DNA from: Streptococcus sp.
GTDB taxonomy: Bacteria; Bacillota; Bacilli; Lactobacillales; Streptococcaceae
Length of the DNA: 51,813 nt
NCBI GenBank assembly: GCA_030528055.1
Contig: JAUMZQ010000016.1
Location: 1-51,813 of the forward strand
Direction: 5' to 3'
Within the stretch, counting starts at the first letter, position 1. Every line of letters begins with the position of its first letter. The notes under the pieces are model-generated. The model ran no database searches. It was given only the letters and a program-made list of their open reading frames with translations, and had not been told where the DNA came from. Position numbers and translations under genes: made by a program. Positions 40,053-49,755 of the stretch are shown here, piece by piece.

Positions 40053-40415
40053 ATGACTATTTTTGCACATCAATTAAAAAAATTTAGAACTGAAAAAAAT
40101 CTTTCCCAAGAAGATTTAGCTCAAAAATTGTTTATCTCACGACAATCTATCTCAAAATGGGAAACCAATGAAGCAACACCAGATATGGATAATTTGATTA
40201 AATTGTCGGATATACTTCAAGTTTCCTTAGATGAACTTGTGTTTGCAAAACCAAAAGAAGTTAGGGTTGAAAGAGTATTTGATAAAAAAAGTATAGACAC
40301 AAAAAAAATTATTTCTATTTACTGGATTATTTTTGGAAATTTAGTATTAACATTTTTTATAATTCTACTCATAATCCTATTTTTAGAAACTATTGGAATT
40401 TCTTTATTTAAATAA
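40053..40415 (+). CDS. XRE-family regulator with C-terminal membrane anchor
   Basis: The 120-residue protein has an N-terminal Cro/CI-type helix-turn-helix (LKKFRTEKNLSQEDLAQKLFISRQSISKWETNEATPDMDNLIKLSDIL), a short linker and one C-terminal transmembrane helix (about residues 90-115). This one-helix-anchored form is common among small Firmicute regulators, often paired with a transporter or membrane protein. AGGAGG precedes the ATG. It is divergent from lipoprotein A, with a 263-base AT-rich gap that holds its promoter region and no other gene I can support. Target unknown. Confidence 0.85.
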   Translation: MTIFAHQLKKFRTEKNLSQEDLAQKLFISRQSISKWETNEATPDMDNLIKLSDILQVSLDELVFAKPKEVRVERVFDKKSIDTKKIISIYWIIFGNLVLTFFIILLIILFLETIGISLFK

Positions 40416-40445
40416 CACCTTAGAAGATATATTTGTTTTTATATG

Positions 40446-40471
40446 AAAGACTATCGTCGGTAGTCTTTTTT
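40446..40471 (+). terminator. Terminator of the XRE gene
   Basis: AAAGACTA pairs with TAGTCTTT, followed by more T. It is followed at 40485-40490 by a TATAAT with upstream TGA (extended -10) for ychF. Confidence 0.85.
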
Positions 40472-40524
40472 ATTTAATTTATGATATAATAGCTTTGATT
40501 GAAATTTGAACGGAGAAACAAAAA

Positions 40525-41640
40525 ATGGCTTTAACAGCAGGGATTGTAGGTTTACCAAATGTTGGTAAATCAACTTTATTTAACGCAATTACAAAAGCTG
40601 GAGCAGAAGCAGCTAATTATCCTTTTGCAACAATAGATCCTAATGTCGGTATTGTAGAAGTTCCAGACGAGCGTTTACAAAAACTAACTGAATTAATTAC
40701 TCCTAAAAAAACAATCCCTACAACATTTGAGTTTACAGATATTGCAGGGATTGTAAAGGGAGCTTCAAAAGGTGAAGGTTTAGGAAATAAATTTTTGGCC
40801 AATATTAGAGAAGTAGACGCTATTGTACATGTTGTTCGTTCCTTTGATGATGAAAATGTCATGAGAGAACAAGGTCGTGAGTCAGATTTTGTAGATCCAA
40901 TTGCTGATATTGAAACAATCAATTTAGAGTTGATTTTAGCAGATTTAGAATCAGTGAATAAACGTTACGCTCGTGTCGAAAAGATGGCTCGTACGCAGAA
41001 AGATAAAGATTCTGTAGCAGAATTTAATATCTTACAAAAAATAAAACCAGTTTTAGAAGAAGGAATATCAGCAAGAACTATTGAGTTTACAAGTGAAGAA
41101 GAAAAGGTTGTTAAAGGTTTATTTTTATTAACTACCAAACCAGTCCTTTATGTCGCTAATGTCGGTGAAGAAGAAGTTTCAAATCCAGATGCTATCGACT
41201 ATGTTCAACAAATTCGTGATTTTGCTCAAACGGAAAAAGCAGAAGTGGTCGTGATCTCTGCGCGTGCTGAGGAAGAAATTTCAGAATTAGAAGATGATGA
41301 CAAAAAAGAATTTTTAGAGGCTATGGGGCTAGAAGAATCTGGAGTAGATAAATTAACTCGAGCAGCATATCATTTACTTGGTTTGGGAACTTATTTTACA
41401 GCAGGTGAAAAGGAAGTTAGAGCATGGACCTTTAAAAGAGGAATGAAAGCACCGCAAGCGGCAGGAATTATCCATTCTGATTTTGAAAAAGGATTTATTC
41501 GTGCAGTTACAATGTCTTATGATGATTTAATTCATTATGGTAGTGAAAAAGCTGTAAAAGAGGCTGGACGTCTTCGTGAAGAAGGTAAAGAATATGTCGT
41601 TCAAGATGGAGACATTATGGAATTTAGATTTAATGTGTAA
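40525..41640 (+). CDS. ychF: Redox-regulated ATPase YchF (Obg-like GTPase family)
   Basis: The 371-residue P-loop protein binds ATP rather than GTP, associates with ribosomes and is linked to oxidative-stress control. G1 motif GLPNVGKSTLFNAI, G3 DIAGIVKGASKGEGLGNKFL, an internal coiled coil, and the C-terminal TGS domain ending EYVVQDGDIMEFRFNV are clear. It resumes the core gene order after the accessory patch. Confidence 0.97.
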   Translation: MALTAGIVGLPNVGKSTLFNAITKAGAEAANYPFATIDPNVGIVEVPDERLQKLTELITPKKTIPTTFEFTDIAGIVKGASKGEGLGNKFLANIREVDAIVHVVRSFDDENVMREQGRESDFVDPIADIETINLELILADLESVNKRYARVEKMARTQKDKDSVAEFNILQKIKPVLEEGISARTIEFTSEEEKVVKGLFLLTTKPVLYVANVGEEEVSNPDAIDYVQQIRDFAQTEKAEVVVISARAEEEISELEDDDKKEFLEAMGLEESGVDKLTRAAYHLLGLGTYFTAGEKEVRAWTFKRGMKAPQAAGIIHSDFEKGFIRAVTMSYDDLIHYGSEKAVKEAGRLREEGKEYVVQDGDIMEFRFNV

Positions 41641-41661
41641 ATCTATAATGAGGATAGAAAG

Positions 41662-41690
41662 AAGGTTGGAAAAAACTTCCAACCCTTTTG
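41662..41690 (+). terminator. ychF terminator
   Basis: GGTTGGAA pairs with TTCCAACC and is followed by CTTTT, 22 bases after the stop codon and just before pth. Confidence 0.75.
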
Positions 41691-41712
41691 AGTTGTTGAA
41701 AGGAATGTTAGC

Positions 41713-42282
41713 ATGACAAAGTTAATAGTTGGTTTGGGGAATCCAGGTGACAAGTACGTAGAAACAAAACATAATGTTGGTTTTATGTTGATTGACAAGA
41801 TGTGTAAAGAACTTAATTTAAATTTCTCTATTAATAAAATTTTTCAAGTTGAACTTGCTTCAACTTTTATTAATGGTGAGAAAATATATTTTATTAAACC
41901 AATTACATTTATGAATCAAAGTGGAAAAGCAGTACAGGCACTTTTGGCTTATTATGGTTTAGAAAATGAAGATTTACTTGTTGTTTATGATGATTTAGAT
42001 ATGGAAGTTGGAAAGGTACGTTTCCGTTCTAAAGGTTCTTCAGGTGGGCACAATGGAATCAAATCCATTATTAATTGTATTGGTACTCAAGAATTTAAAC
42101 GAATAAAAATTGGAATTGGAAAACCTAAAGATAAATCATCCGTCATTCATTATGTTTTGAAAAAATTTAATCAAGAAGACTACACCACTATTTTGAATGC
42201 ACTAGATAAAGTTGACAATGCTGTAAATTATTATTTACAAAGTAGTGATTTTGAAAAAACAACACAACAATATAATGGGTAA
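41713..42282 (+). CDS. pth: Peptidyl-tRNA hydrolase
   Basis: The 189-residue enzyme releases peptides from tRNAs that drop off ribosomes. It shows [21 protein letters not shown] with the catalytic histidine, the ITFMNQSG segment with the binding asparagine, and [35 protein letters not shown] lies upstream of the ATG. mfd begins two bases after the stop codon. Confidence 0.97.
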   Translation: MTKLIVGLGNPGDKYVETKHNVGFMLIDKMCKELNLNFSINKIFQVELASTFINGEKIYFIKPITFMNQSGKAVQALLAYYGLENEDLLVVYDDLDMEVGKVRFRSKGSSGGHNGIKSIINCIGTQEFKRIKIGIGKPKDKSSVIHYVLKKFNQEDYTTILNALDKVDNAVNYYLQSSDFEKTTQQYNG

Positions 42283-42283
42283 A

Positions 42284-45200
42284 ATGATGGATATTGTAAA
42301 TTTAATTGATCAAAATAAACAAATTAAGGATTGGAAAAAGAATTTACACCAATCTAAAAGAGAGCTAATTACTGGTTTATCTTCTTCTGCTAAAGCTATT
42401 ACAATAGCATCAGCTTTAGATAACAACAAAATACTTGTTTTGACTTCTAGTTATAACGAAGCAGATAAACTAGCTAGTGATTTAATAGCTTTGTTGGGTG
42501 AAGAAAAAATTTATACTTTTTTAGCGGATGATACTCCAATAGCAGAGTTTATTTTTTCTTCTCAAGAGAAAATATTATCACGATTAGAGGCTTTAGAGTT
42601 TTTATCAGATTTTGAAAAATCAGGAATTATTGTTGTCAATGTTGCTGCCAGTCAATTATTATTACCCAATCCAAACAATTTTAAAAAATCAACTTTACAT
42701 TTTAAATTAGAAAACGAATACAACCTTGACAATATTGTAAAAGAACTGTCAAGATTAGGATATATTAAAGTATCACAAGTTCTTAGTCAAGGTGAGTATA
42801 GTTTAAAGGGAGATATTTTAGATGTTTTTGATCATTCTAAAAATTTTCCCTATCGAATAGAATTTTTTGGTGATGAAATTGATAGTATTCGTACTTTTAA
42901 TCCAGAAAATCAAACTTCTATTGAAAATGTAGAACAAATATCAATTGAAGCAGCAACCGATCTCATGTTTTCAGAAGAAGATTACTTAAAAGCTAACAAA
43001 AAAATAGAAAAAGAATTAAAAAAAACAAACAATTCTTCTCTAAAATCTTATTTTGAAGAAGTGTTATCTACTGTGAAAAATCAAACCATTCATTCAGATA
43101 TTAGAAAATTTCTATCTTATTTTTATGAAAAAGAGTGGACGATTTTAGATTATCTTCCTAAAACTTCTCCAATATTTTTTGATGACTTTCAGAAAATTAT
43201 GAGTAGTCATTCTCAATTTATTTTGGATTCAGCAACTATCTTTACAGAAGATTTACAAAATAGTAAAGCATTATCTAGTCAAAAATATTTTGTAGATAAT
43301 ATTGAAGTTTATCATAAACACAAGCCAGCAACCTTTTTTTCTAATTTTCATAAAGGACTAGGAAATTTAAAATTTGATAATTTATATCAGTTTAACCAAT
43401 ATTCTATGCAAGAATTTTTTAATCAATTTTCTTTATTGAAAGATGAAATCAATCGTTATAGAAAATTAGATTTTACAATTATTTTGCAATCCACTACAAT
43501 AGGAGGTTTACATTCTTTACAAAAAACTTTACAAGAATATGATATAAAGTTAGATTATGTAAATGAAGAGATTATCCATAAAAATTCTGTTCAGTTAATT
43601 AAAGGAAATTTGAATCAAGGTTTTATTTTTATAGACGAAAAAATTGTTTTAATAACAGAATATGAAATTTTACAAAAGAAAACCAAACGAAGAAGTCGTA
43701 GACAAAACATTTCCAATTCTGAACGATTAAAAAATTATAATGAATTGGAAAAAGGTGATTATGTTGTTCATAATATACATGGAATTGGTCGTTATTTAGG
43801 GATTGAAACGATTGAAATATCAGGAATTCATCGAGATTATTTATCGATCCAGTATCAAAATGCAGATAAGATATCCATTCCAGTAGAACAAATAAATCTA
43901 TTATCAAAATACATTGCTAGTGATGGAAAAACTCCTAAAATTAATAAATTAAATGATGGTCGTTTTCAAAGAGCAAAGAAAAAAGTACAACATCAAGTTG
44001 AAGATATTGCTGATGATTTAATTAAATTGTATGCTGACAGAAGTCAAATTAAAGGATTTCCATTTTCTCCTGATGATGATTTACAGCTAGAATTTGACAA
44101 TGATTTTTCTTATGTAGAAACAGAAGATCAACTGCGTTCAATAAAAGAAATAAAAAGAGATATGGAAAGTGATCGCCCAATGGATAGACTGCTAGTTGGA
44201 GATGTGGGTTTTGGCAAGACAGAAGTAGCTATGAGAGCAGCTTTTAAAGCTGTAAATGATCATAAACAAGTAGCTATTTTAGTTCCAACTACTGTTTTAG
44301 CGCAACAACATTACATAAATTTTAAAGAACGATTTAGTAATTTTGCAGTAAATATTGAAGTATTAAGCCGTTTTAAGAGTTCAACAGAGCAGAAAAAAAT
44401 TGTAGAACAATTACGTAAAGGTCAGGTAGATATTGTTATTGGAACACATCGTTTGTTATCTAAAGATATTATATTTAATGATTTGGGATTTATCGTTATT
44501 GATGAGGAACAACGATTTGGTGTCAAACACAAAGAACGTTTAAAAGAATTAAAGAAGAAAGTAGATGTACTCACTTTAACTGCAACTCCTATTCCCAGAA
44601 CACTTCACATGTCAATGTTAGGAATAAGAGATTTATCAGTTATTGAAACACCACCAAGCAATCGTTATCCTGTGCAAACTTATGTTTTAGAAACAAATCC
44701 TACTGTTATTCGTGATGCTATTTTACGTGAAATAAGTAGAGGAGGACAAGTTTACTACCTTTACAATAAAGTTGACACAATGGAACAAAAAGTTTCAGAA
44801 TTAAAAGAACTCATTCCAAATGCTATGATTGGTTATGTTCATGGTCAAATGAGTGAAATTCAATTAGAAAATACTTTACTAGACTTTGTAAATGGAGAAT
44901 ATGATGTTTTGGTAACCACTACAATTATTGAAACAGGAGTAGATATTCCAAACGTCAACACACTTTTTATTGAAGATGCTGATCATATGGGGTTGTCAAC
45001 TTTGTATCAACTTAGAGGGAGAGTTGGTCGAAGTAATCGAGTTGCCTATGCTTACCTTATGTATCGTCCAGATAAATCGTTAACTGAAGTTTCAGAAAAG
45101 CGTTTAGAAGCTATAAAAGGTTTTACTGAATTGGGATCTGGTTTTAAAATAGCTATGCGAGATTTAGCCATTCGAGGAGCTGGAAATATTTTAGGTAATT

Positions 45201-45775
45201 CACAATCTGGCTTTATTGATTCTGTGGGATTTGAAATTTATTCGCAATTACTGGAAGAAGCCATTGTTAAAAAACAAGGAAAAGAAGAAAAAAGGAGAAA
45301 AGGGAATGCAGAAATCACTCTTCAAATTGATGCCTACTTACCAAGTGACTATATTTCAGACGAGCGTCAAAAAATTGAAATTTACAAGCGAATTCGCGAA
45401 ATTAACAATCGTTTAGATTATCAAGAATTACAAGATGAATTAATTGATCGTTTTGGTGACTATCCAGACGTTGTTGCATATCTTTTAGAAATTGGGTTGC
45501 TAAAAAGTTATTTAGATCAATCTTTTGTTAGTTTGGCAGAAAGAAAAAATAATCTTTTAACTATTTATTTTGAAAAAATATCTCAACAAATATTTTTAAC
45601 ACAAGATTACTTTGAAGCTCTATCTGCAACAGACTTGAAAGCTAGAATTGGTGAAAATAAGGGTTTAATAGAAATTATTTTTAATATTCAAGGAAAAAAA
45701 GATTATGAAATTTTGGAATCTTTGATAAAATTTGGTGAAAAGTTGAGTGATATTAAGCAAAGAAAACAGAACTAA
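42284..45775 (+). CDS. mfd: Transcription-repair coupling factor Mfd
   Basis: Mfd displaces stalled RNA polymerase and recruits UvrA. The roughly 1163-residue protein has an N-terminal UvrB-homology module, the CarD-like RNA polymerase interaction domain (LEKGDYVVHNIHGIGRYLG, near residue 487), a RecG-like motor with Walker A GDVGFGKTEVAM (near 640) and DEEQRFG (near 740), and the C-terminal TRCF domain. I use the ATG at 42284, after the pth stop; an in-frame ATG at 42245 would overlap pth by 38 bases. The ribosome-binding site is weak, so coupling to pth is likely. Confidence 0.96.
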   Translation: MMDIVNLIDQNKQIKDWKKNLHQSKRELITGLSSSAKAITIASALDNNKILVLTSSYNEADKLASDLIALLGEEKIYTFLADDTPIAEFIFSSQEKILSRLEALEFLSDFEKSGIIVVNVAASQLLLPNPNNFKKSTLHFKLENEYNLDNIVKELSRLGYIKVSQVLSQGEYSLKGDILDVFDHSKNFPYRIEFFGDEIDSIRTFNPENQTSIENVEQISIEAATDLMFSEEDYLKANKKIEKELKKTNNSSLKSYFEEVLSTVKNQTIHSDIRKFLSYFYEKEWTILDYLPKTSPIFFDDFQKIMSSHSQFILDSATIFTEDLQNSKALSSQKYFVDNIEVYHKHKPATFFSNFHKGLGNLKFDNLYQFNQYSMQEFFNQFSLLKDEINRYRKLDFTIILQSTTIGGLHSLQKTLQEYDIKLDYVNEEIIHKNSVQLIKGNLNQGFIFIDEKIVLITEYEILQKKTKRRSRRQNISNSERLKNYNELEKGDYVVHNIHGIGRYLGIETIEISGIHRDYLSIQYQNADKISIPVEQINLLSKYIASDGKTPKINKLNDGRFQRAKKKVQHQVEDIADDLIKLYADRSQIKGFPFSPDDDLQLEFDNDFSYVETEDQLRSIKEIKRDMESDRPMDRLLVGDVGFGKTEVAMRAAFKAVNDHKQVAILVPTTVLAQQHYINFKERFSNFAVNIEVLSRFKSSTEQKKIVEQLRKGQVDIVIGTHRLLSKDIIFNDLGFIVIDEEQRFGVKHKERLKELKKKVDVLTLTATPIPRTLHMSMLGIRDLSVIETPPSNRYPVQTYVLETNPTVIRDAILREISRGGQVYYLYNKVDTMEQKVSELKELIPNAMIGYVHGQMSEIQLENTLLDFVNGEYDVLVTTTIIETGVDIPNVNTLFIEDADHMGLSTLYQLRGRVGRSNRVAYAYLMYRPDKSLTEVSEKRLEAIKGFTELGSGFKIAMRDLAIRGAGNILGNSQSGFIDSVGFEIYSQLLEEAIVKKQGKEEKRRKGNAEITLQIDAYLPSDYISDERQKIEIYKRIREINNRLDYQELQDELIDRFGDYPDVVAYLLEIGLLKSYLDQSFVSLAERKNNLLTIYFEKISQQIFLTQDYFEALSATDLKARIGENKGLIEIIFNIQGKKDYEILESLIKFGEKLSDIKQRKQN

Positions 45776-45804
45776 ACTTTACAATTGTGTAAAGTTTCCT
45801 TTTT
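45774..45804 (+). terminator. mfd terminator
   Basis: AAACTTTACA and TGTAAAGTTT form a perfect ten-base stem around ATTG, followed by a pyrimidine run with TTTTT. It begins at the mfd stop codon. Confidence 0.88.
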
Positions 45805-45866
45805 CTTCTATATTTTTTCTTAAAAAGTGGTAGAATATATTATTAAGAAACTTGAGGTAAGATTTA

Positions 45867-46133
45867 ATGAGATTAGATAAGTATTTAAAAGTATCTAGGA
45901 TAATTAAACGACGTCCTGTTGCTAAAGAAGTTGCGGATAAAGGACGTATTAAAATCAATGGTATTTTAGCTAAAAGTTCAACAGCATTAAAAATCAATGA
46001 TTTAGTAGAAATCCGTTTTGGAACAAAACTATTGACTGTTAAAGTATTGGAAATGAAAGATAGCACTAAAAAAGAAGATGCTACTAAAATGTATGAAATT
46101 ATTGATGAGACAAGGATAACAGAAGATGCCTAA
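45867..46133 (+). CDS. rqcP: S4-domain RNA-binding protein RqcP-like
   Basis: The 88-residue S4 protein ([38 protein letters not shown]) matches RqcP/YabO, which stabilises tRNA in the P site during alanine tailing on split 50S subunits by RqcH. Length and the mfd-rqcP-divIC order fit. Its 3' end overlaps divIC by eight bases. GAGG precedes the ATG, and a TG-extended TAGAAT lies about 30 bases upstream. Confidence 0.9.
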   Translation: MRLDKYLKVSRIIKRRPVAKEVADKGRIKINGILAKSSTALKINDLVEIRFGTKLLTVKVLEMKDSTKKEDATKMYEIIDETRITEDA

Positions 46134-46494
46134 AAATATTGTTCAATTAAATAACCGCTATATTCAAGATGAAAATCAACGTCGTAGATATATCAATGAG
46201 GAACGCCGAAAACGTAATCGTTTTATGGGCTGGGTTTTGATTCTTGTAATCTTGCTACTTATTTTACCAACTTATAATTTATACAAAAGTTATCAAACTT
46301 TGGTAAAACGCCAAGAACAATATACAAAATTGCAAGAAAAATATAAAAAACTGACAGAAGAAAAGGAATATCAATCTGACATTGCAACCAAACTAAAAGA
46401 TGATAGTTATGCAGCAAAGTATGCTCGTTCAAAATATTCTTTCTCAAAAGAGGGTGAGTATATTTATATTGTTCCAGATTTATTACCACAGTAA
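46126..46494 (+). CDS. divIC: Septum-formation protein DivIC (FtsB family)
   Basis: This 122-residue bitopic membrane protein works with FtsL and DivIB at the division site. It has a basic cytoplasmic N-terminus ([14 protein letters not shown]), one transmembrane helix (about residues 33-51), a coiled coil ([27 protein letters not shown]) and a conserved C-terminal [17 protein letters not shown]. It overlaps rqcP by eight bases. Confidence 0.94.
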   Translation: MPKNIVQLNNRYIQDENQRRRYINEERRKRNRFMGWVLILVILLLILPTYNLYKSYQTLVKRQEQYTKLQEKYKKLTEEKEYQSDIATKLKDDSYAAKYARSKYSFSKEGEYIYIVPDLLPQ

Positions 46495-46503
46495 AGTAAA
46501 ACA

Positions 46504-46641
46504 ATGAATGATTTATTACAAAAAGTTGAACAATTTTTAACTTATTCAGATGAAAAATTGGAAGAATTATCTAGTAAAAATAAATCTCTAACATTTAAAG
46601 AAGATAATCCAGAGAAAAATGAAAGGGGAAAGCATGCGTAA
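46504..46641 (+). CDS. Small conserved ORF between divIC and the beta-lactamase-like gene
   Basis: This 45-residue frame encodes MNDLLQKVEQFLTYSDEKLE then ELSSKNKSLTF and an acidic/basic tail ending ERGKHA. It starts nine bases after divIC and overlaps the next gene by eight bases. A small gene sits at the same place in S. pneumoniae, which supports it being real. It has no signal peptide or membrane helix. No clear ribosome-binding site is seen apart from AGTAAA, so it may be translated by re-initiation after divIC. Function unknown. Confidence 0.75.
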   Translation: MNDLLQKVEQFLTYSDEKLEELSSKNKSLTFKEDNPEKNERGKHA

Positions 46642-47917
46642 GTTGCTGTTAATGGTATTCATGTTGCCAGCTTTATTTAGCAGTGTTACCGTTATTAGTA
46701 CTGAAAAAGACCCTATCTTTAACGAAGAAGAAAAATATCAGTTTACTAGCACGATTTATGGACCTTATTTTACCGATATTCCAAGCAATCCTAATGTATA
46801 CGAAGAAATTCCTACTTTCACAGATGCAACTTTAACAAAAATAGCAGGTAAATTAGTTCCTAATCAACCTATTTCACTAGCAGAATTTCATGTAAATAAA
46901 GATGGTATTCCCATTTTTAAATTAAAAAATGGTCAGTTTGTCGTAGCTGCTAAAAATATATTTTATGAAGATACCATTCAAACGCTTGAAGATACCAATC
47001 AGGAAATGTGGTTAAAACCGAATTTTATCATGTATAACGGAGCCTACATCAATGGAGTTAAAAAAATCTCTACCAATTTACAGGCTTATACAAAAATAAA
47101 AATTGTTAAGTTAGTGACGACCCATCAAGGAACTTATGCTCAAATTGAAGGACAAGGTTGGGTTGATGTAAATTTCCTCTCAGAAGAAGATAATCGCATG
47201 GAAAAAGTTCAAGAGATTTTAAATAGTAAATATAATAAATCAGACTATTCCATCTATGTGAAACAAATAGAGAGCGGAAAAGAAGCGGGAATAAATGAAG
47301 ACATGCAAATGTATTCGGCAAGTATTACAAAACTTCCTTATCTTTATTATGTCCAAAAAAAATTAGATGAGAATAAACTCTCTTTAAACGAAAAAATGAA
47401 ATATATCGAGGCAGTAAATAATTTTTCAGGTGCTTATGTTCCTGAAGGGAGTGGTAGTATTTCAAAAACTGCTGACAATCAAGACTATTCAGTTCAAGAT
47501 TTAATTAACCGCATCTCTAAAGAGTCTGACAATGTGGCTCATAATATTTTAAATTATTATGTAACCAACCAATCAGATAATACTTTCCAACAAACGATTG
47601 AAAATATAGCCGGAAAAAAATGGGATGTTGAAGGAAGACAGGCATCAGCTAGGATGGCTGGAAATATTATGGAAGCAATCTATGAACAAAATGGAGTTGT
47701 GATTGATGCCCTATCACAAACAAATTTTGATAATCAGCGTATTTCTAAAAATATTAATGTAAGAGTGGCACATAAAATTGGAGATGCTTATGATTTTAAA
47801 CATGATGTGGGGGTTGTTTATACAGATTCACCATTTGTAATTGCCATTTTTACGAACAACTCTAACTATGATACTATCTCGCAAATTGCTGATGATGTTT
47901 ATGGAGTTCTCAAATGA
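46634..47917 (+). CDS. Exported class A beta-lactamase-like serine hydrolase
   Basis: This roughly 427-residue protein has a signal peptide (MRKLLLMVFMLPALFSSVTV), an N-terminal region of unknown role, and a C-terminal penicillin-recognising fold with SxxK as SITK (near residue 231), SDN within ESDNVAHN (near 298) and KIG in place of KTG (near 382). It is conserved beside tilS in streptococci and is more likely a wall-related hydrolase than a resistance enzyme. I choose the ATG at 46634, which follows GGGGAA and begins the signal peptide, over an ATG five codons upstream. Confidence 0.87.
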   Translation: MRKLLLMVFMLPALFSSVTVISTEKDPIFNEEEKYQFTSTIYGPYFTDIPSNPNVYEEIPTFTDATLTKIAGKLVPNQPISLAEFHVNKDGIPIFKLKNGQFVVAAKNIFYEDTIQTLEDTNQEMWLKPNFIMYNGAYINGVKKISTNLQAYTKIKIVKLVTTHQGTYAQIEGQGWVDVNFLSEEDNRMEKVQEILNSKYNKSDYSIYVKQIESGKEAGINEDMQMYSASITKLPYLYYVQKKLDENKLSLNEKMKYIEAVNNFSGAYVPEGSGSISKTADNQDYSVQDLINRISKESDNVAHNILNYYVTNQSDNTFQQTIENIAGKKWDVEGRQASARMAGNIMEAIYEQNGVVIDALSQTNFDNQRISKNINVRVAHKIGDAYDFKHDVGVVYTDSPFVIAIFTNNSNYDTISQIADDVYGVLK

Positions 47918-49191
47918 TATATGAAAAATTTCTTAAAGAGTGTCAAAAGAAAAAATATTTTGATAACCATTCAAAAGTGCTAGTTGCGGTTTCTGGTGGT
48001 ATTGATTCCATGACCTTGCTTGATTTTTTATACTCTTATCAAAAAGAATTAAAAATAGAATTGGCTATTGCGCATGTCAACCACAAACAAAGAACTGAGT
48101 CGGATGAAGAAGAAAAAGAATTGAGTCGCATTGCAAACAAACTTGGTGTAAAAATTTTTACATCAAGTTTTTCTGGTAAATTCACGGAAAATGAAGCTAG
48201 AATTTTTCGTTACAAATTTTTTGAGAAAATTATGGAAGAAGAAGACTACACAGCTTTGGTAACCGCCCACCATGCAGATGATCAGGCAGAAACTATTTTT
48301 ATGCGTTTTTTAAGAGGGGCACGGCTTCGTCATCTTGTAGGAATGCAACCTTCTCAACCATTTGCAAAAGGGCAATTAATTCGCCCTCTGCTCTCTTTTC
48401 ACAAAACAGACTTTCCAGATATTACACACTTCGAAGATTGTTCAAATTATCAAAATGACTACCTGCGAAATCGTATTAGAAATTGCTATTTACCTACTTT
48501 GGAAAGAGAGAATCCTCGATTTAAGCAAGCCTTGTTGGATATGAGAAATGAAATAGCAGGATTGCAAAAAGCGTTGCAACAGTTAACAAAGGATATAGAC
48601 ACGACGAATGTAGCAATTTTTCAAAAACAAATCCCTTCTGTTCAAAGTTTTCTTTTACAAGAATATCTCAAAGAATTTCCTACTTTAAATTTAACCAAAC
48701 AACAATTTCAAGAAGTTTTAAATATTTTAAATACCAAATCCAATTATATTCACCATTTAAAGAAAGATTATGAGTTAGTGAAGGATTATGAACGATTTAA
48801 AATTAGAAAAATCAGTCGTAAGCCCGATTTAAAAAATACATCAATTTTGTTAGAATTTGGTAATTCAATTTCTTTTGAAAATTATATATTTTCATTTGGA
48901 GTTCCTTTAAAAGGGGAAGAAATCCAAGAAATATCTGTTTCACGTGAATTTCCAATTATTTTACGTCACAGAAAAGAAAAAGATATCTTACTACTTAATC
49001 ATCAGCATAAAAAAGTCCAAAGATTGTTTATAAATCAAAAAGTTCCTTTTGAGATGAGAAATTCAGTAGTTATCATTGAACAAAATCAAAAAATTCTAGC
49101 GATTACAGAGATTGTTATCGGTGATTTGAGTAAGCAATTAAAAAATGATATAATGGAAACCACACTTTATATTCAAAAAATAGATAGGTAA
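47914..49191 (+). CDS. tilS: tRNA(Ile)-lysidine synthetase TilS
   Basis: TilS converts the wobble cytidine of tRNA-Ile(CAU) to lysidine. The 425-residue protein has the PP-loop [15 protein letters not shown], the [28 protein letters not shown] segment and a C-terminal domain. Its ATG overlaps the upstream stop codon (ATGA). The order tilS-hpt-ftsH is widespread in Firmicutes. A degenerate parS sequence lies inside at 48936. Confidence 0.97.
   Translation: MIYEKFLKECQKKKYFDNHSKVLVAVSGGIDSMTLLDFLYSYQKELKIELAIAHVNHKQRTESDEEEKELSRIANKLGVKIFTSSFSGKFTENEARIFRYKFFEKIMEEEDYTALVTAHHADDQAETIFMRFLRGARLRHLVGMQPSQPFAKGQLIRPLLSFHKTDFPDITHFEDCSNYQNDYLRNRIRNCYLPTLERENPRFKQALLDMRNEIAGLQKALQQLTKDIDTTNVAIFQKQIPSVQSFLLQEYLKEFPTLNLTKQQFQEVLNILNTKSNYIHHLKKDYELVKDYERFKIRKISRKPDLKNTSILLEFGNSISFENYIFSFGVPLKGEEIQEISVSREFPIILRHRKEKDILLLNHQHKKVQRLFINQKVPFEMRNSVVIIEQNQKILAITEIVIGDLSKQLKNDIMETTLYIQKIDR
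48936..48951. promoter_or_regulatory. Degenerate parS-like sequence
   Basis: TGTTTCACGTGAATTT keeps 13 of 16 consensus bases, including the central TTTCACGTGAA, but loses the right edge. It lies in tilS, on the other side of oriC from the two good sites. Weak ParB binding is possible. Confidence 0.45.
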
Positions 49192-49195
49192 AATT

Positions 49196-49738
49196 ATGCT
49201 GGAACAAGATATTGAAAAGGTTTTAATTTCACATGATGAAATTGTTGTAGCTGCACGAAAGTTAGGTGCTCAAATTACAAATGACTATCAAGGGAAGAAC
49301 CCTATTTTAGTTGGTGTTTTAAAAGGATCCGTTCCCTTTATGGCGGAGTTAATTAAACATATTGATACTCACATCGAATTGGATTTTATGATTGTTTCTA
49401 GCTATCATGGTGGCACGACAAGTAGTGGAGTAATCAATGTTAAAAAAGATGTAGAACAAGAAGTAGCTGGGCGTCATATCCTTTTTATTGAAGATATTAT
49501 TGATACAGGACAGACATTAAAAAGTTTGTATGATATGTTTAAAAATAGAGATGCTGCCTCTGTAAAAATTGCGACGCTTGTGGATAAACCAGAAGGTCGA
49601 GTGGTAGAAATTGAAGCTGATTATACTTGCTTTGAAGTTCCCAACAAATTCCTTGTTGGATACGGATTAGATTATAATGAGAATTATCGAAATCTCCCTT
49701 ATATTGGTATTTTAAAAGAAGAAGTCTATAAAAATTGA
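49196..49738 (+). CDS. hpt: Hypoxanthine-guanine phosphoribosyltransferase
   Basis: The 180-residue enzyme salvages hypoxanthine and guanine with PRPP. It has the PRPP-binding motif [15 protein letters not shown], the [11 protein letters not shown] loop and the [30 protein letters not shown] purine site. It starts four bases after tilS. Confidence 0.97.
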   Translation: MLEQDIEKVLISHDEIVVAARKLGAQITNDYQGKNPILVGVLKGSVPFMAELIKHIDTHIELDFMIVSSYHGGTTSSGVINVKKDVEQEVAGRHILFIEDIIDTGQTLKSLYDMFKNRDAASVKIATLVDKPEGRVVEIEADYTCFEVPNKFLVGYGLDYNENYRNLPYIGILKEEVYKN

Positions 49739-49755
49739 AGGTTTACTATATATAA

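Noticed and set aside
42245..42283. Upstream ATG for mfd overlapping pth
   Set aside because: It would add 13 residues not typical of Mfd and overlap pth by 38 bases; an ATG just after the pth stop fits better.
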